From Henningerozyma blattae CBS 6284 (lineage: Eukaryota; Ascomycota; Saccharomycetes; Saccharomycetales; Saccharomycetaceae), in contig NC_020186.1 in NCBI RefSeq assembly GCF_000315915.1, forward strand, positions 2,108,001 through 2,172,000: a DNA stretch of 64,000 nucleotides, written 5' to 3'. Shown in pieces: positions 1 to 9,703 of the stretch. The translations under genes and the position numbers were made by a program. Positions within the stretch are counted from its first letter, which is position 1, and every line of letters begins with the position of its first letter. The notes under the pieces are model-generated. The model saw only the letters and a list, made by a program, of their open reading frames with translations, was not told the DNA's origin and did not search any database.

Positions 1-1
1 A

Positions 2-232
2 GAAATCGAAGTAATACGTAGTCCTGATAATAGTTTAGTTCAAATTAATACTGCTGAAATCTTGCCAAAAATTAATGATAATGATAACATTAAAATTGAC
101 AATCTGAAAACAGAAAAAGATAATGAATCAACCTCTACAAATTCAGATAAAAACGAATTACCCTCTTTACACTTCCCTACTATGAAAAGCTTTAAGAATA
201 AGGCAGTTTTAAATAATGGTAGAACTTTATAG
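2..232 (+). CDS. 3' end of an unidentified protein-coding gene (partial)
   Basis: An open frame enters from the left edge and ends at TAG 230-232, giving 76 codons. The peptide is hydrophilic, rich in Asn, Asp, Lys and Ser, and ends in ...NNGRTL. No domain is visible, and I do not recognise the protein. It is convergent with SUB2. The composition looks like the disordered C-terminal tail of a yeast protein. The opposite-strand frame over the same bases is a shadow. The gene body lies outside the window. Confidence 0.6.
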   Translation, partial: EIEVIRSPDNSLVQINTAEILPKINDNDNIKIDNLKTEKDNESTSTNSDKNELPSLHFPTMKSFKNKAVLNNGRTL

Positions 233-993
233 AATGTTTTTTTTAACAAATAAAAACAGAAGAGATAAATATGTAGATTTCAATTGATTTATATATATAC
301 ATATATGCTTATTAATAATGTAATTTTTTTTTTACCGCGTTCACCATAGCATTGCTTCCTATATTCTTCTTAAATAATAAGTTTAATTAAAAAAATTGTA
401 TCCTTAAATAGTTAAATCAATAAAATGATAGTTTAGTATATGTATTATTTTACCCTTTTACAAGAATTGAAAAATACACTATGCATTAATTCCCTTAAAC
501 TCCTTCAATAAAGAAAAGATTATTGAAAAAAATTGACTAGATTAAGGGTAGTGAGATAGTTGAATGATTATAAGTAAAAGATTTTAAATAAATTAAAACT
601 AATCGTACAAAATAAGATAACAATTAAGGGGATGAGATAAATAAAGAAAAGGTGAAAAAAAAAATACTAAATACGGAAATTTGTAACTATAACTCGCATA
701 TTTTTAGGTACATATCATTTTATATTTTTTGTTTTGTAATTTTATTTTTTTTTTTGTATTTTCAAATTTTTATTACTACTATATGGTAATGTAGCCCTAT
801 TATCTGTTATCTTATTTGGAAAATAATTGATCCTAAGGATTTTTTTGTAATATGAAATAAAAATGAAATCCAGTACCCTTTAGTTATTAGAAGTTTGTTT
901 GTTTGTTTTGTTTTGATTTGTTCTTTGTTTTGATTTGAATATTCAAGTAAATAATATTTCTAACAACAGTTGGGTATGATATATTTAATAACA
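233..993. other. AT-rich convergent intergenic region
   Basis: This region holds the 3' flanks of the partial left-hand gene and SUB2. It is very AT-rich, with T-runs and a GTTT-rich stretch near 895-940. No ORF, tRNA or repeat of note is visible. Confidence 0.6.
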
Positions 994-2322
994 TTAATTG
1001 TTCAAATAGCTAGAGGATTCGATACCTTCGGCTGGGAATTCGGCAATTTTAACATCGAAACGTTCTTGGATTTTGGCTAAAACTTCTTCATCTTCAGTAG
1101 AAGAAACAAAAGAGATAGCCAACCCCTTTGTACCGAATCTACCAGCTCTACCGACTCTATGTAAATATTGATCAGCTTCGTTTGTTAAATCATAATTGAT
1201 AGCCAAGTTGATACGTTCAATATCAATACCTCTACCAAAAACATCAGTAGAAACACAAATACGTTTTTCAAAATCTTTGAAGGCTTTATAACGGGCAATA
1301 CGTTCTTCTTGTTTCATGCTACCATGAACAGTGATAGCTGGGAAATTTGAAGCATTTAGTAATTTGGTTAGTTCATTAGCTCTCTTGGTAGATTTTACAA
1401 AGATGATAACTTGGTTGAATTCTAGATCATCTAATAATTGAGCTAATTTACGGTTCTTATCAGATTCAGATAATTTAATGAAAAATTGTTGTAGACCATG
1501 TAAAGTTAATTTAGCTTCATCATCAACGAAAATTTCTAAAGGATTTTGTAAGAAACGTCTACAGATTGGTCTAATTTCTTGAGATAAAGTAGCTGAGAAC
1601 ATCATGACTTGTTTGTCTCTTGGAGTAGCTCTGAAAATATCTTGAACATCTCTTCTCATATCTAATTCTTCCAAAACTTTATCACATTCATCAATGATGA
1701 AGTTCTTAACGTGGGATAAATCAATTAGCTTGTCCTTGACCAAAGCCTTTAAACGACCTGGAGTGGCAACAACGATATGTGGAGCTGTATCTTTGTTTTT
1801 CAATAATTCGGCGTCCTTGTTAATTGGAGTACCACCATAGAAGACAGCAGTCTTGACGTCAGGCATATATTTGGAGAATCTCAAGTATTCATTACGGATT
1901 TGATAAGCTAATTCTCTGGCGTTACAAATGACAACAACAGAAGCTTCACCTGGAACTGGGTCTAATTGTTGTAAACTTGATAAAACGAAGACCGCAGTCT
2001 TACCTAAACCAGATTTGGCTTGACATAAGACATCGGTACCGTGAATAGATTGAGGAATAGTGGATTGTTGGACTTCAGAAGGATGTTCGAAACCACAATC
2101 AATAATTGCTCTAGATAATTCAGGTTTTAATAAGAAATCTTTGAAACCAGTAGAATGGATACCAACGTATGAACCCTTCTTTTCAGCGTCAGCGTCCTTA
2201 GCTTCACCATCAGCTGAAGTAGTAACAGCTTCAGAGGAAGTGGCATTGGCATTGGCATCAATTTGAATTTCTTGTTCGTTATCAGAGTATTCCAATAAAT
2301 CTTCTTCACCTTCGTTAGACAT
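994..2322 (-). CDS. SUB2: DECD-box RNA helicase Sub2 (UAP56 orthologue)
   Basis: Sub2 is an ATP-dependent RNA helicase of the nuclear TREX complex. It acts in spliceosome assembly and couples transcription to mRNA export through Yra1 and THO. The 442-residue product has an acidic N-tail, the Q-motif region, Walker A (AKSGLGKT, residues 102-109), the diagnostic DECD motif II near residue 210, SAT motif III, and HRVGRAGR motif VI near the C-terminus. It ends in YLNN, as S. cerevisiae Sub2 (446 aa) does. Identity to the family is very high apart from the variable acidic tail (about residues 22-50). In S. cerevisiae SUB2 is next to NDE2. Here the same pair is separated by one DNA-binding-protein gene. 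Confidence 0.98.
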   Translation of the reverse strand: MSNEGEEDLLEYSDNEQEIQIDANANATSSEAVTTSADGEAKDADAEKKGSYVGIHSTGFKDFLLKPELSRAIIDCGFEHPSEVQQSTIPQSIHGTDVLCQAKSGLGKTAVFVLSSLQQLDPVPGEASVVVICNARELAYQIRNEYLRFSKYMPDVKTAVFYGGTPINKDAELLKNKDTAPHIVVATPGRLKALVKDKLIDLSHVKNFIIDECDKVLEELDMRRDVQDIFRATPRDKQVMMFSATLSQEIRPICRRFLQNPLEIFVDDEAKLTLHGLQQFFIKLSESDKNRKLAQLLDDLEFNQVIIFVKSTKRANELTKLLNASNFPAITVHGSMKQEERIARYKAFKDFEKRICVSTDVFGRGIDIERINLAINYDLTNEADQYLHRVGRAGRFGTKGLAISFVSSTEDEEVLAKIQERFDVKIAEFPAEGIESSSYLNN

Positions 2323-2881
2323 AGTTAATCGTAATAATTAGAGTTGAGTTGTTTTTATTTGAAACAATTGAAAATCTGAAGCAAATTTATCTTTTGAATT
2401 AAAATTAAAAAAAAAAAGGAAAGAAAGAAAACCAACTGTCGGAGTTCAGAATATACAAAAGATTAGAATGTCGTTTATCAATTGGATAGCTCAATGCTTA
2501 TTCAAGGGTAAACTAATTGACGTTAAGTTTACTTGAAATTCAATAGTTTATTAGATATTAATTTGTTAATTTTCATTTTAGTTTGGTCGCCAATGTTATT
2601 TTTCCCGACACGTCGTTGATTTTTTTTATTTTTTTTCGGTGAATGTGCGGGTAATATTTCTAGAAAATGCAAATTAAAATTAAGATGTCAGTAAAAAGTG
2701 TAAACAATAATTCCGTAAAAAATTGCCTTGAATAGAAAGTTTACTATATAAGAGACATATCTATCTAAGTTAAATGGTATCCTAATTAGGAAAGTATGAT
2801 ATTTGAATATTAATTAAATCTATGTGTATGTATAATATGAATGTTATTACGATCTTTTGTTTAAGAAAAACAAAATAAACA
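2323..2881. other. SUB2 promoter and 3' flank of the next gene
   Basis: This 559 bp stretch is AT-rich and holds the 5' region of SUB2, with poly-A/T tracts near 2410-2420 and 2618-2636. No ORF or RNA gene is seen. Confidence 0.6.
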
Positions 2882-4969
2882 TTAATGTGGTATAATTTCT
2901 TTAAGCCTTCTAAAGATATCTTCTAATTGAAGTTTAGCGTCTCCATTTAATACATCAGCGAAAATATTGTCTTCATTTGCTTCAATGGTCCGAACTATAT
3001 CTTGTAATTGAACTACAGAATTATCTTCGAAAATATTTAAGGGTGCTTGAATTTCCATGGAGTTGGTTGGATTATTATGATTATTTTTTCTTGTCAAAGA
3101 TGAAGGTTGAACATCAGTTATCATTGATAACCCTGTAGTTAACATTGTAGAATTATTTGTGTCTTGCCTATTATTATTATTATTATTAGTATTAGTATTG
3201 GAATTAGAATTATTAGTATTATTATTTGTAGAAGAAGTAAACGGTGAAGGAGTTGTGAACATGTTTAATTCTACATCAGGAAGTAAATCTTGTGGAGTTG
3301 CTTGAATATTATTAGTGGTATTAGCAGTATTATTATTATTGTTGTTGTTGTTACTGTGATTATTATTTATTGATTTTGTTAACCTATTGGCTAAATTTAA
3401 AGTATCATTTGAACTATCATCATCAATAATTAAATTTGTTGTATTATTATTTGTGGTATTTGATGAAATATTAGATACGACATTGGCAAATTGTTTATTG
3501 ATAATATTTAAATCCAAATTTTGAGAATCTAAATCGAATTCCAAAGATTTTAATTGAGTAGAATTCATTGATTTTATACTATTTTTGATATCTAATAAAT
3601 AATCTTTAAATTGATATATTATAGTTTCTTGGAAAATTGATTGATTCCAAGGTAATGATAAAAAGTGGTTGATTGAGATATTTTCTAAAATGAAATTTGG
3701 AGTCCAATTATAAAGATCATTTAAACCTTCAAAAATTATAAACGGTTGATTTGGGTTTTGCTTATTATACACTTTACCACATTTTTCATAAAATCTTAGG
3801 AAGATGGAATTTAATTTATCTAATTTAAATTGTTTTTGAATTTTTTCATCTTGAGGAGTTATGTTAGAGGTTGTCGTTGTAGGGTCTGATTTTATTTTTT
3901 TAAGACTTTTATTTTTCAACAAGTTGGTAGAATTTTCATTATTGGGAAGATTAATATCCAAAAAGTTATTATTACCATTATTGCTAGTTACAGTAGTATT
4001 GGTATTTTCATTTTGAATTTGTAATAAGGAATTTGAGTTAGGATTCGAATTATCTAATTCGAAAAAATCAGGGAATATAATAGCAATTGGTTTAAACTTG
4101 GGAAGAATTTTAAAAGAAGTAGTATTATTATGATGCAATGATTTATCAATAGAAATTTCAAAACAAGTGAATATACTTGATAAATTTTTTTTATTAATGG
4201 AAGATCTTGTGATGTAATAGAAGGAAACATTTTTATTTAAAACAGATTGTAATAAAGGTACGAAACATTTCCACAAATAGGGGAAATGGTTTCTTGAATT
4301 ACGTAGATTGATTAATTGAATATTATTATTGTTATGATTTAAAGAACCATAAATGATGGAAGTTTCATGACGACGAATAAAATTATGAACCCATTTTTTA
4401 CCCAAGATAATTTGATTATCATCCAGAGATGTGATGATGAAATTTTTAATTTGAGTTGGATTCAAAATATTCCCCATTATTTGACAAAGTAATTTAATTT
4501 GTTCAATCAATTTCAATTCTCTTTCAGGAGAAATCTTCATTTGTAATCTATGTGAAGAAATTGAATTTTTCTTTAGAGTAGTGGAAGTTGGAGTGGATGT
4601 GGGTAAAGTTGATTGTTGAATGGTAATTTGTGAAGGTAATTTATTTTTCAATCTATCATAAAGTGTTGATTTGGGGATTTTGAAAAAAACCGCAATCTGC
4701 CTAATGGAATGTTTTTTAATTTTTTTACCATTATTGAATGCTAATTCTTCATTTTCCATCAATTTTAAAGCTTGTTTAATTCGATCTTCTTTATTTGTTG
4801 GTAAAGGATCGGTCCAATTTTCAATCCAAGAATTTTGAATCATGGAAAATGCATTGGCAGAATCCGGAGATAATAGGTTTTGATTTGAAGAATTTTGATT
4901 AGTGGAAGAGTTTAAGATTATATCATGATCACTTTCATCGGTGATGGAATTATTCGAGTCCATCATCAT
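2882..4969 (-). CDS. HTH-psq/CENP-B-type DNA-binding protein, Pdc2-like
   Basis: The 695-residue protein carries two helix-turn-helix regions. The first is psq-like at about residues 62-110 (SIRQIAVFFKIPKSTLYDRL). The second is CENP-B-type at about 147-200 (KKWVHNFIRRH). This pairing is typical of domesticated pogo-type transposase proteins such as yeast Pdc2, CENP-B and Jerky. The middle (about 230-480) could be a decayed DDE-like domain, but I see no clear catalytic triad. The C-terminal third is Asn/Ser/Thr-rich with poly-Asn runs, as in yeast transcription factors, and ends in a short acidic helical segment. I infer a transcriptional regulator. N-terminal residues do not align closely with S. 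cerevisiae Pdc2, so I give no symbol. It could be a diverged Pdc2 relative or a lineage-specific paralogue. Confidence 0.7.
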   Translation of the reverse strand: MMMDSNNSITDESDHDIILNSSTNQNSSNQNLLSPDSANAFSMIQNSWIENWTDPLPTNKEDRIKQALKLMENEELAFNNGKKIKKHSIRQIAVFFKIPKSTLYDRLKNKLPSQITIQQSTLPTSTPTSTTLKKNSISSHRLQMKISPERELKLIEQIKLLCQIMGNILNPTQIKNFIITSLDDNQIILGKKWVHNFIRRHETSIIYGSLNHNNNNIQLINLRNSRNHFPYLWKCFVPLLQSVLNKNVSFYYITRSSINKKNLSSIFTCFEISIDKSLHHNNTTSFKILPKFKPIAIIFPDFFELDNSNPNSNSLLQIQNENTNTTVTSNNGNNNFLDINLPNNENSTNLLKNKSLKKIKSDPTTTTSNITPQDEKIQKQFKLDKLNSIFLRFYEKCGKVYNKQNPNQPFIIFEGLNDLYNWTPNFILENISINHFLSLPWNQSIFQETIIYQFKDYLLDIKNSIKSMNSTQLKSLEFDLDSQNLDLNIINKQFANVVSNISSNTTNNNTTNLIIDDDSSNDTLNLANRLTKSINNNHSNNNNNNNNTANTTNNIQATPQDLLPDVELNMFTTPSPFTSSTNNNTNNSNSNTNTNNNNNNRQDTNNSTMLTTGLSMITDVQPSSLTRKNNHNNPTNSMEIQAPLNIFEDNSVVQLQDIVRTIEANEDNIFADVLNGDAKLQLEDIFRRLKEIIPH

Positions 4970-5538
4970 GTGTGGTTTGGAGGATTTTATGTTGGTGTTT
5001 TGTTGTTTTGTTGTTTTGTTGTTGTTTTTTTATTTTATTTTATTTTATTAATTTTATTTATTTTATTTATTTTTATGTTCCCTGATAAATGGTTATTTTA
5101 AATGCTTGATTATCGTAAGTGGTTGTTTGTTTATAGGCACAAGGTTATAATATAATAACAATCAATTCCAAAAAAAAAAGAAGATTAGGATGTGTGGGAT
5201 ACCGAGACGAGCTACGGAGTTTTAAATGGGAAAGGAATGTTGGGAAAAAGAAACGCAAGTATAAGGTAAGGGTAAGATCAAATGCAAGAGCAAATGCAAG
5301 AATAAGATAAAAAAAAAGGTTTCTATATAAAAGAATTGTGAATATTTATTATGAGAATATATATTTTTATGTATATGTGGACTTTATTTTATTTTTTTGT
5401 TTTTTGCATAGAATATTTACTTGAGTGGGAATGAAGTCGCGTTGTGACTGCACTGCACTGCGTATTGCGCTGCGTATTGCACTGCATCATCACAACGAGG
5501 AATCTCTATCAATTGTGATTAGTCAACACTTATACTTA
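4970..5538. other. Intergenic region between the Pdc2-like gene and NDE
   Basis: It contains the 5' flank of the Pdc2-like gene, with TTTTGTTG and TTTTATT repeats at 4995-5080, and the 3' flank of NDE. A short repeated motif, ACTGCACTGCGTATTGCGCTGCGTATTGC in pattern, lies at 5448-5485. No gene is supported. Confidence 0.55.
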
Positions 5539-7245
5539 TTAAACCGAGGAATTTCTACCCAAGATATTCATCTTGACCCAATCCATAAAGATCAAATATC
5601 TATTTCTAAAAGAAATGCACATACTCAAATAAGCAAACCTCCAGAACAAGAATGTGAAAGAGCCTGAAGAAGTATATTTTGAATTACCAAAGGACAAATC
5701 TGCAATGGCCTTTTCTCTACCCAAATAGGCAAGAGCGCCTCTATGAACGAATTTGAAGTCATCGGCCGAGTTTTCTAGTTTGGTCAACTTATTATTTAAG
5801 GAGGTCAATTTGGATGAGTCCTTAGTAGTGGAGATTTCATATTTCACTTGGTCCAATTTATAAAGATGTTTGAATTGATCAGCCAGGTATTCACCTTCTT
5901 GATGGGCGACTTCTGCAGTAGGGACAAGACCTGGATGAAAAGTACAATCACCAATGGCAAAGATGGAATCTTCGTGGCCCAACAATTGCAATTTCTCATT
6001 GATCAAGAGACCACGTCTTGAATCTTGCTTGTCAACTTTGGCCATCAAATCCTTGGTGACTTGTCTTTGACCATTCCCTGTGGCCCAGACCAGTAACCCG
6101 TAGGGCAATTCTTTGATTTCGTTGTTGTCACATTTCATGGTGACTTTTGTCGAGTCTACTTTTTGGACCATGGATTTCAATTGTAATTCTACTTTCTCCT
6201 TACGGAACAACTCTTCAGCATACTGGACTAAAGACTTGTCAAACATATTCAAGATATTTGGTAGGGCTTCTACTAATGTAACAGTGATTTCCTTGGAAAT
6301 GCCCGGAACCCATTTATTCAAATCCTCGTCGATATAATCTTTCAACTCTGCAGCAAATTCTACACCGGTGGGACCACCACCAACAACAACATATGACAAG
6401 AGACGTTTTCTTTCCTCAGACCCCTGTGGCAAGGAGATTGCGTTTTCGATGGAAGCCATAATCTTTTGTCTAATCTCTTGAGCATCGGAGATTTCTTTCA
6501 AGAAGGAAGCATTTTCATAAACACCAGGGATACCAAAAGTATTGGATTGAGCACCAACACCAACCACCAAATAATCGTAATCTAACTCGATCGCAGTAGA
6601 GTTAGGCGACGACACGGGCAAGACGGTAATTTTTTTATTGACTGGATCAATATCAGAGGCTTCGGCCTCGTAATAGTGGACTTCCCCGGGACATCTTCTA
6701 GCAACAGATCTGACCGGTTCGATGATAGACTTCATCTCAACAGTACCCACAGGGGTAGAGGGCAACAATGGAGTGAACAGGAAATGGTTTCTTGGCGAAA
6801 CCACAATAACATTGTACAGAGTGGTGTCCAAACTCTTCAAAAGAGTGATGGACCCCCAACCAGAACCAAGAATGATCAAAGTCTTTCTCTTGGATCCATT
6901 GGGGAAAGTGCTGGACTGAGGGATTTGTTTCTTTGGGTTGGCTTCTCTATAGATGGAATATGATATGAAGGACACACCAAGGGCTGCCACAATGGCAGTG
7001 GTCCACAAAGTCTTGCTAATGATACGTTTGTAAAGAGGTTTTGCCTTGGTAGTCAACGAAGCTGACGACGAAGAAGAAGATTCATTCAACAATGGTCTGT
7101 ATGTGGCGAACGATCTTGCATTGGCATTAGCCCTTTGAAGCATCTGTTTGGACACCAATGCATTGTTACACAGAGACACGGATTTGTGACACTGGCGCAA
7201 AACTGAGCGCCAGACGGGATTTAGTGGCGCGGCGTGCATGTGCAA
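5539..7245 (-). CDS. NDE1/NDE2: External mitochondrial NADH:ubiquinone oxidoreductase (type II)
   Basis: This enzyme oxidises cytosolic NADH at the outer face of the inner mitochondrial membrane and passes electrons to ubiquinone without pumping protons. The 568-residue product has a basic, Ser-rich N-terminal presequence, a hydrophobic segment near residues 83-100, and then the FAD dinucleotide fold (ILGSGWGS, about 125-135). The NADH fold [16 protein letters not shown] lies near 285. IGDCTF and the C-terminal membrane-anchoring segment ending GRNSSV follow. Length matches Nde1 (560 aa) and Nde2 (545 aa). Proximity to SUB2 matches YDL085W (NDE2), but the C-terminus is equally Nde1-like, so I leave the ohnologue open. 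The first Met gives an unusual MHMHAAPLN start, and a downstream start is possible. The upstream region carries short GATCGAGTCAAA/GAGTCAAA repeats at 7311-7351. Confidence 0.95.
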   Translation of the reverse strand: MHMHAAPLNPVWRSVLRQCHKSVSLCNNALVSKQMLQRANANARSFATYRPLLNESSSSSSASLTTKAKPLYKRIISKTLWTTAIVAALGVSFISYSIYREANPKKQIPQSSTFPNGSKRKTLIILGSGWGSITLLKSLDTTLYNVIVVSPRNHFLFTPLLPSTPVGTVEMKSIIEPVRSVARRCPGEVHYYEAEASDIDPVNKKITVLPVSSPNSTAIELDYDYLVVGVGAQSNTFGIPGVYENASFLKEISDAQEIRQKIMASIENAISLPQGSEERKRLLSYVVVGGGPTGVEFAAELKDYIDEDLNKWVPGISKEITVTLVEALPNILNMFDKSLVQYAEELFRKEKVELQLKSMVQKVDSTKVTMKCDNNEIKELPYGLLVWATGNGQRQVTKDLMAKVDKQDSRRGLLINEKLQLLGHEDSIFAIGDCTFHPGLVPTAEVAHQEGEYLADQFKHLYKLDQVKYEISTTKDSSKLTSLNNKLTKLENSADDFKFVHRGALAYLGREKAIADLSFGNSKYTSSGSFTFLFWRFAYLSMCISFRNRYLIFMDWVKMNILGRNSSV

Positions 7246-8178
7246 ATATTAATAAATCTATTTGACAATTGGTATGTGTCAAAAAGGAAACTGGGAAAAA
7301 AAAGGAAAGAGATCGAGTCAAAAGATCGAGTCAAAGAGTCAAAGAGTCAAAGAAGAAACGTGGATAGAGAGGACAGCAATTGAGCAGACAGTAATTGAAA
7401 ACTTAATTTAATTAATTGATCACACGGGATCTGTGGCTGGCGTGGGCAGGATTTGCTAGCGGAAGCAAGGAATGACCTTCTTTTATAGCCTGCGGGCCAG
7501 CGGCCGCGGACGGAGAGAGTGTGCGCCGTGCGGAGCAGCTGGTTTGGTGCGCGGTGGTCTGGGCGGGCTTATCGCGGCGCGATCTGTCCAGGGGCCGCCC
7601 GTTGCTTTTTTTTGGGGCGGCTTGGTGGTGTGCCGGAGTGGCGTGTTCCGGACCGGACCGGGCTTGCCGTTAACGCCGACGGCACGTGGTGTGCTGGGGG
7701 CACGGTTGGTGCGGGGTGGTGCACGGGTGGTGCACGGCAGGGTACAGGTGGTGGTGTGCGGGCGGTGGTGCACGGCGGGAGAGAGTTAGAGCCGCGGGTA
7801 TAAGTGGAGCAATATGGAGCAACATGGTGTCAGCTCGGCCGAGAGCAGCTCGGCCGAGGTTGCCTTTTTTCCTCGGCGCAGGGCTCGGGAAATTGGCCGT
7901 TGCTCGGCCGAGTGCTGTGGGCCACTTCAAAATACCCTGTGTATTTTGGGTACAGATGCAATCTTTGCAAGATCGAGACGGGTGCAGGCGCAAGTGCAGG
8001 CAGATGCAAGCACATCTATCGTCATCACCTTGGAGGTGAAGAGATGAAAAACGTTTCATATAAAAAGCAAGCCAAGGGAGAGCAGAGATGGGAAGTTCAT
8101 ACTACAATGTAAGAAGAAGCACACTACGCAAATACGCAAATACGCATATACACAAATACACTAGCACCCCCCCTCACA
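7246..8178. promoter_or_regulatory. GC-rich divergent promoter between NDE and the pyridoxal reductase gene
   Basis: This 933 bp stretch between two divergent genes contains a GC island (about 7440-7930) that looks roughly two-thirds G+C, against an AT-rich background. It holds reiterated GGTGGTGCACGG-like units (7700-7775), a CACGTG at 7683-7688, tandem CCGGACCGGACCGG near 7648, and three perfect CTCGGCCGAG palindromes. Overlapping open frames on both strands reflect the low stop-codon frequency of GC-rich DNA. I see no protein-like composition in them. Confidence 0.6.
7834..7912. promoter_or_regulatory. Cluster of three CTCGGCCGAG palindromes
   Basis: Perfect 10 bp palindromes lie at 7834-7843, 7849-7858 and 7903-7912. 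Related half sites (CTCGGCG, GCTCGGGA) lie between the second and third. Zn2Cys6 regulators commonly bind inverted CGG/CCG triplets, so a dimeric factor acting on the gene starting at 8179 is plausible. The factor is unknown. Confidence 0.5.
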
Positions 8179-9213
8179 ATGTCCAAAGTTGAACAAATTA
8201 AAAAAGATTTACGCTCCATTGATACAGGCTACGGCCTAATGAGTCTTACTTGGAGACCAGACCCTCCAAGCAGAGAAAACCAACTACGCACCATGCATCA
8301 AGCTGTCATGTTGCAGAAGTCGTTGAACAAAGATAAAAAAATCTTCTTCAACGCAGGTGAGTTCTATGGTCCCAATAGAGTCAATTTGCAATTGATCAAG
8401 GAATTCTTCGCCAAGTACCCGGACTTGAGGTCTTGTATCATCATCTCTGTGAAAGGTGGTCTTGATATGGAAAAATTCGTCGCTCAGGGCAAATACGATG
8501 ATGTTTTGAAATCCATCAAGAATTGTTATGATGCCATGGGTGGATATATTGATATTTTTGAAGTCGCCAGAATAGACGCCACTATTATCCCAGAAGGTTC
8601 CTCTTATCCAAAGGAAACGTTCGATGCTCTAGTGAAAGGTATTGAAAATGAATGGATCGGTGCCATTTCTCTAAGTGAAGTGACATTACCACAAATCAAA
8701 GATATTCACCAAGGTTTTGCCAAATATCTTGTTTGTGTAGAATTGGAATTTTCTTTATTCTCTACTCAAATCATGGATGATGGGACCGTGGCTCTTTGTG
8801 ATTCTTTGGGATTAATCATCATCTGTTATTCACCATTGGGCAGAGGTCTATTATCGGAACAAGTCAAAGATGGATCGACATTGCCCGATGGTGATATCAG
8901 AAAGAATATGAAAAGATTCAATGGGCCTGCTTATGAGAAAAACATGGAATTGGTCCACTTCTTGAAAAATGATATTCTTAAAGATAGATCCCCACAAATC
9001 TCCACTGTCCAATTGGCATTGGCTTGGATCAAACAATGGAACTCCGTTTATAACAATTGTAAATTCATTCCAATCCCAAGTGGATCAACAGTAGAGAAAG
9101 TCACTGAAAATTTCGATATTACAAAAAGTGTCATCACGCAAGATGAGTTTAACAAGATTAATGAATTTTTGAAAAATTTTGTTACACAAGGTGATCGTTA
9201 TGAACATGTTTGA
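8179..9213 (+). CDS. Pyridoxal reductase (aldo-keto reductase, YPR127W type)
   Basis: The 344-residue protein is an aldo-keto reductase of the pyridoxine 4-dehydrogenase / pyridoxal reductase group. It reduces pyridoxal to pyridoxine with NADPH in vitamin B6 salvage. The N-terminus carries GYGLMSLTWRP, followed by NAGEFYGPNRVN, which supplies the catalytic Tyr of the AKR fold. EVARID, VELEFSLFS, YSPLGRGLL and the C-terminal cofactor segment IPIPSGS follow. Length equals S. cerevisiae YPR127W (345 aa). The gene lies downstream of a GC-rich promoter with CGG palindromes. A TCCGGACTT-type minisatellite starts directly after its stop. The first ATG (after CCCCCCTCACA) is the family start. Confidence 0.93.
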   Translation: MSKVEQIKKDLRSIDTGYGLMSLTWRPDPPSRENQLRTMHQAVMLQKSLNKDKKIFFNAGEFYGPNRVNLQLIKEFFAKYPDLRSCIIISVKGGLDMEKFVAQGKYDDVLKSIKNCYDAMGGYIDIFEVARIDATIIPEGSSYPKETFDALVKGIENEWIGAISLSEVTLPQIKDIHQGFAKYLVCVELEFSLFSTQIMDDGTVALCDSLGLIIICYSPLGRGLLSEQVKDGSTLPDGDIRKNMKRFNGPAYEKNMELVHFLKNDILKDRSPQISTVQLALAWIKQWNSVYNNCKFIPIPSGSTVEKVTENFDITKSVITQDEFNKINEFLKNFVTQGDRYEHV

Positions 9214-9221
9214 TCGATTAT

Positions 9222-9280
9222 ACTTCCGGACTTTCGAACTTCCGGACTTTCGAATTTCCGGACTTCCGGACTTCCGGACT
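9222..9280 (+). repeat. CTTCCGGA-type minisatellite
   Basis: Tandem copies of ACTTCCGG, some expanded to CTTCCGGACTTTCGAA, begin 9 bp after the pyridoxal reductase stop. They lie in the 3' UTR or terminator of that gene. Confidence 0.8.
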
Positions 9281-9311
9281 TATTACCATTATGTTTCACA
9301 TAGTTAATACT

Positions 9312-9703
9312 TTATGTATATATATATATATATATATCTCCGTATGTCTGTTTTTATTTTATTTTATATTCAATAGTCTATTTTCCTTTTTTTTAATTGT
9401 GAAATTTAATTGTGAAATTACTTAATCGTGTGAGGATACCGGAGTTATTTTAAAAGCCGAAGCACAATCAAAAAGGGTCTCGGCTGATGTCATTGTAAAT
9501 CTTTCACTCCGATATATATGTATGTATGTATGTACGATATATGTATGTATGTACGATATATGTATTATGTACGATATATGTATTATTCACAATATATGGT
9601 ATCATCAAAAGGATTAACACCGATGTCATATTAATAAAAAAATTATATATTGAGAAAGAGAGGGTTTGTTTTGTTTTGCTTACGCCTAAACGTTACATCC
9701 AGT
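9312..9703. other. AT-rich convergent intergenic region with ATGT repeats
   Basis: A TA dinucleotide run lies at 9316-9336. A degenerate tandem repeat of ACGATATATGTATGTATGT lies at about 9512-9590. The region separates the convergent pyridoxal reductase and AIP1 genes. No ORF is supported. Confidence 0.7.

Noticed and set aside
7472..8112. Several overlapping 60-130 codon frames on both strands
   Set aside because: They arise from low stop-codon frequency in GC-rich promoter DNA. Composition (Gly/Arg/Ala/Trp repeats) is that of translated repeats.
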